A stretch of DNA of 7,282 nucleotides from Thermoproteota archaeon (GTDB taxonomy: Archaea > Thermoproteota > Bathyarchaeia > Bathyarchaeales > Bathycorpusculaceae): positions 1 through 7,282 of the forward strand of contig JAAZFA010000384.1 of NCBI GenBank assembly GCA_012511995.1, given 5' to 3'. Below are positions 5,448 through 7,282 of the stretch, piece after piece. Position 1 is the stretch's first letter. Each line of letters begins with the position of its first letter. The position numbers were made by a program, and so were the translations under genes. The notes beneath the pieces were generated by a model. It was not told the origin of the DNA. It was given only the letters and a program-made list of their open reading frames with translations, and made no database searches.

Positions 5448-5764
5448 GTGCTGGAACCGCTATAATTTCAACGCCTTATCTTCACGCTAAAGAAGTCCTG
5501 TCAGATAATCGCGGCTTGTTTGCTAACTTTGAGGACCCATACTCAATCGCAAATTGCATAAAAAAATTATTAGATGAAAACATAAGAAAAGAGATGTCGA
5601 GAAAAAACTATGAATACAGTAGACGATTTACATGGCCAAATATAGCAATGGAATATTCAAAGCTCTATAATAAAGTCTCAATTCCAAAGAAAAAGACAAC
5701 GATTAAACCAAAAAAAGAGAGGCCCTTACTTGAATTTGCCCTGCATACGACTAGATTACCTTAA
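5366..5764 (+). CDS. GT4-family glycosyltransferase, C-terminal part (frameshifted)
   Basis: This is the missing end of the preceding glycosyltransferase in the -1 frame. Meaningful coding begins at ACA 5393-5395, giving TPYICPNQISSGTLAYAVGAG, then ISTPYLHAKEVL and RGLFANFEDP. These match the donor-binding end of GT4 enzymes of this kind, where a loop with SSGTLAYA-G-G and ISTPY contacts the nucleotide sugar. Joining TDIYI of the first part to TPY restores an uninterrupted domain with no residues missing. The nominal ATG at 5366 lies inside the first part and its first nine residues are out-of-frame, so it is not a real start. No ribosome site precedes it. After a helix (about 5560-5670) comes a lysine-rich tail, and the last dozen residues before TAA 5764 overlap the next ORF and look out of frame again. 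Joined, parts one and two make about 411 residues. Confidence 0.72.
   Translation: MFASYRHLYTPYICPNQISSGTLAYAVGAGTAIISTPYLHAKEVLSDNRGLFANFEDPYSIANCIKKLLDENIRKEMSRKNYEYSRRFTWPNIAMEYSKLYNKVSIPKKKTTIKPKKERPLLEFALHTTRLP
5717..5722 (+). promoter_or_regulatory. ribosome site for the toroid ORF
   Basis: GAGAGG ends 7 nt before TTG 5730. It lies inside the glycosyltransferase tail and is the main evidence that the downstream ORF can start on its own instead of being only the end of a fused protein. Confidence 0.4.
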
Positions 5765-6758
5765 AGCACTAACTGACGATACAGGCATTATTCAACATTC
5801 TAAATTTTCTACCCAAAATAGAAAAGAAGGCTATACAACAGACGACAATGCAAGAGCATTAATAGTAGCAACAAGATGTTATTCTACCGATAAACACCCC
5901 GCGATACAACAAATAATTGATCGCTATCTAAGTTTTATATATTACATGCAAAAAAAGGATGGTAAGTTAAGTAATTTTTTAAGTTATGATCGAAGAATAA
6001 TGGATTGTCTAGATTCTGAAGATTGCACTGGTCGCACCATCTGGGCTTGTGGGACTTGTGTAAACTCTGAGTTAGATTCTAATAGACGAAACCTAGCCAA
6101 AGAGATATTCGACAAAGCATTACCCTGTAGTTTCAATTTTAAGTCGTTAAGGGCAATAGCCTATGCAATATTAGGCTTGCAACAATATCTTCAAGCATTT
6201 CCTGCGGATAAAAACATAATCCCTAATGCTAAGGTACTGGCAGATTACTTAATTGATAGGTATCGTATTACGTCCTTTGATAGTTGGAACTGGTTTGAAG
6301 ATTATGTTACTTATGCAAATGCTAGGATACCCCATGCATTATTTGCTGCTTATGATTTTACAAAACATCAAAAGTACATGGATGTAGGTCTTGAATCATT
6401 GGAATTTTTATTAAAAGTTCAACTAATAGATGGAAAATTTATTCCTATAGGTAGCAATGGCTGGTATTTGAGAGGGAAAAAACGAGCGCTTTATGATCAG
6501 CAACCTATAGAAGCCGCTTCCACTATTGAGGCACTAGATGAAGCGTTAAGGCTAACCAAGAACAGACGGTACCAAGAGACGATAAAAAGAGTGTTTGAAT
6601 GGTTTTTCGGGAAAAACTCTATGGGTGTAACGGTTTATGATGCTAAGACTGGCGCATGTTATGATGGAATAACAGTGGATGGACTCAACTTGAATCAGGG
6701 CGCTGAATCCATGATATCCTACCTTTTAGCTAGAATAAAAATGGAAAACTACCTCTGA
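5730..6758 (+). CDS. alpha/alpha-toroid (six-hairpin-like) protein linked to the glycosyltransferase
   Basis: This 342-aa soluble protein belongs to the group found fused to, or beside, GT4 glycosyltransferases, recognisable by LP-x-I-x-L-D-x-L, then LTDDTGIIQH (14-23) and RKEGYTTDDNARAL (31-44). Further conserved-looking blocks are GRTIWACG (101-108), WNWFEDYVTYANARIPHAL (186-204), FIPIGSNGWYLRG (237-249), YDQQPIEA (255-262) and a C-terminal DGLNLNQGAES. Alternating helices and repeated aromatic or acidic loops suit an alpha/alpha barrel as in glycosidases and epimerases. Acidic pairs such as TDD and FED could be catalytic or sugar-binding, but no reaction can be assigned. Related proteins commonly form the C-terminal half of a fused protein of about 750 residues. 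Here the ORF begins at TTG 5730 with GAGAGG 7 nt upstream and overlaps the glycosyltransferase tail by 35 nt. It is in the same frame as the N-terminal part, so an ancestral fusion with two indels is possible. Confidence 0.78.
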   Translation: MNLPCIRLDYLKALTDDTGIIQHSKFSTQNRKEGYTTDDNARALIVATRCYSTDKHPAIQQIIDRYLSFIYYMQKKDGKLSNFLSYDRRIMDCLDSEDCTGRTIWACGTCVNSELDSNRRNLAKEIFDKALPCSFNFKSLRAIAYAILGLQQYLQAFPADKNIIPNAKVLADYLIDRYRITSFDSWNWFEDYVTYANARIPHALFAAYDFTKHQKYMDVGLESLEFLLKVQLIDGKFIPIGSNGWYLRGKKRALYDQQPIEAASTIEALDEALRLTKNRRYQETIKRVFEWFFGKNSMGVTVYDAKTGACYDGITVDGLNLNQGAESMISYLLARIKMENYL

Positions 6759-6822
6759 GCAAAACGCTATTTCTCTCGCTCTATACATGAGCTCTTGATA
6801 TAATAAGGATTCATTCATCACC

Positions 6823-6832
6823 TTTTTATTAG
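6823..6832 (+). promoter_or_regulatory. TATA-like box of the PEBP gene
   Basis: TTTTTATTAG is centred about 32 bases before ATG 6860, which puts transcription start at about 6854 and gives a near-leaderless mRNA. No ribosome site precedes the ATG, in agreement. Another A/T-rich stretch, GATATAATAA, lies farther upstream near 6797-6806. The T5 run here may also end the toroid transcript. Confidence 0.35.
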
Positions 6833-6859
6833 AAAAAACATACTCTATATTGATGCGAT

Positions 6860-7282
6860 ATGAAAGAATTAAAAATAACCAGTCCTGCCTTTGAGCATAA
6901 CCAAACAATCCCCGTTAAATATACCAGTCAAGGAGTAAACCCACCTCTCTCAATCAGTGGCATACCCGAAAACACAAAAAGTCTCACCCTAATAGTCGAC
7001 GACCCCGACGCCCCTAATGGTACATTTGATCACTGGATTGTCTACAATATCACACCGCAACAAAAGCAGATAGCTGAACAAAGTGTCCCAGGCACTACAG
7101 GTTTAAACAGTGACCAAGGACATGACTACATAGGACCCTGTCCACCGCCAGGGAAACCCCACAGGTATTTTTTTAAAGTCTACGCGTTAGATACGATGCT
7201 AAATGTTGATCCTAAGTCAACCAAAGAAGACATTGAAAATGCAATGAAGAGTCATATTTTGGCAAAGGGACAGCTTATCGGC
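6860..7282 (+). CDS. YbhB/YbcL-family PEBP protein (3' end outside window)
   Basis: The 141 codons visible encode a phosphatidylethanolamine-binding-protein-like domain of the prokaryotic YbhB/YbcL type, often labelled Raf kinase inhibitor-like. The ligand-pocket motifs are present: DDPDAP (47-52), FDHW (56-59), GPCPPPG (92-98) and HRYFFKVYALD (101-111). The last visible residues, AKGQLIG, match the usual C-terminal strand, so only a few residues are missing beyond 7282. There is no signal peptide, so it is probably cytoplasmic. The cellular role of prokaryotic PEBPs is mostly undefined; small-ligand or phosphate-group binding is inferred from the fold. ATG 6860 follows the in-frame TGA at 6851-6853, so no longer start exists. 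A TATA-like box about 32 bases upstream indicates its own promoter, separate from the glycan genes. Codon use is somewhat richer in C (CCC, GAC, ATC) than in the preceding genes. Confidence 0.93.
   Translation, partial: MKELKITSPAFEHNQTIPVKYTSQGVNPPLSISGIPENTKSLTLIVDDPDAPNGTFDHWIVYNITPQQKQIAEQSVPGTTGLNSDQGHDYIGPCPPPGKPHRYFFKVYALDTMLNVDPKSTKEDIENAMKSHILAKGQLIG

Noticed and set aside
6726..6908. Minus-strand 60-codon frame across the toroid/PEBP junction
   Set aside because: It overlaps the ends of two secure genes on the other strand and shows no recognisable motif.

Overview
The window looks archaeal, most likely from an AT-rich uncultured Thermoproteota lineage such as Bathyarchaeia. Genes are preceded by A/T-rich TATA-like boxes at spacings that fit short-leadered or leaderless mRNAs, rather than by bacterial -35/-10 pairs. 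Oligo-T runs serve as likely terminators, TTG start codons occur, and the protein types fit (AbrB-like small regulator, DUF421 protein with an added zinc ribbon, GT4/alpha-toroid pair, PEBP). The lineage call is inference; no rRNA or marker gene is present.

Layout. (1) 1-30 may hold the last nine codons of an upstream gene. (2) 104-2574 is a two-gene operon with a 4-nt ATGA overlap: an ABC ATPase and a large permease that appears to contain two ABC-2-like halves in one chain. (3) 2575-3605 is a gene-poor stretch. It holds a 60-aa AbrB-like protein (+), a convergent tiny lysine/arginine-rich protein (-) whose frame stays open and protein-like upstream of its ATG, and a promoter region with a 10-bp tandem repeat, a TATA box and a 16-bp palindrome. 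(4) 3606-4319 is a DUF421/YetF-type membrane protein ending in a four-cysteine zinc ribbon. (5) 4320-4529 is intergenic, with a GTCAA/TTGAC dyad and a 12-bp direct repeat at an exact 20-bp period. (6) 4530-6758 encodes a GT4-family glycosyltransferase and an alpha/alpha-toroid protein. The glycosyltransferase is broken by a one-base frameshift near 5393. The toroid ORF is back in the original frame, so the stretch reads like a roughly 740-aa fused protein disturbed by two indels, or a frameshifted glycosyltransferase followed by an overlapping gene. (7) 6860-7282 is a YbhB/YbcL-type PEBP protein cut by the window end.

Functionally, the ABC pair makes one exporter-type transporter of unknown substrate. 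The glycosyltransferase and toroid protein probably act together in glycan synthesis or processing. The other genes appear to be independent transcription units. I see no CRISPR array, tRNA, rRNA, transposase or integrase, and no clear new multi-gene system. The most notable items are the frameshifted GT4/toroid locus, the small minus-strand gene with its orphan upstream reading frame, and the DUF421-zinc ribbon architecture.
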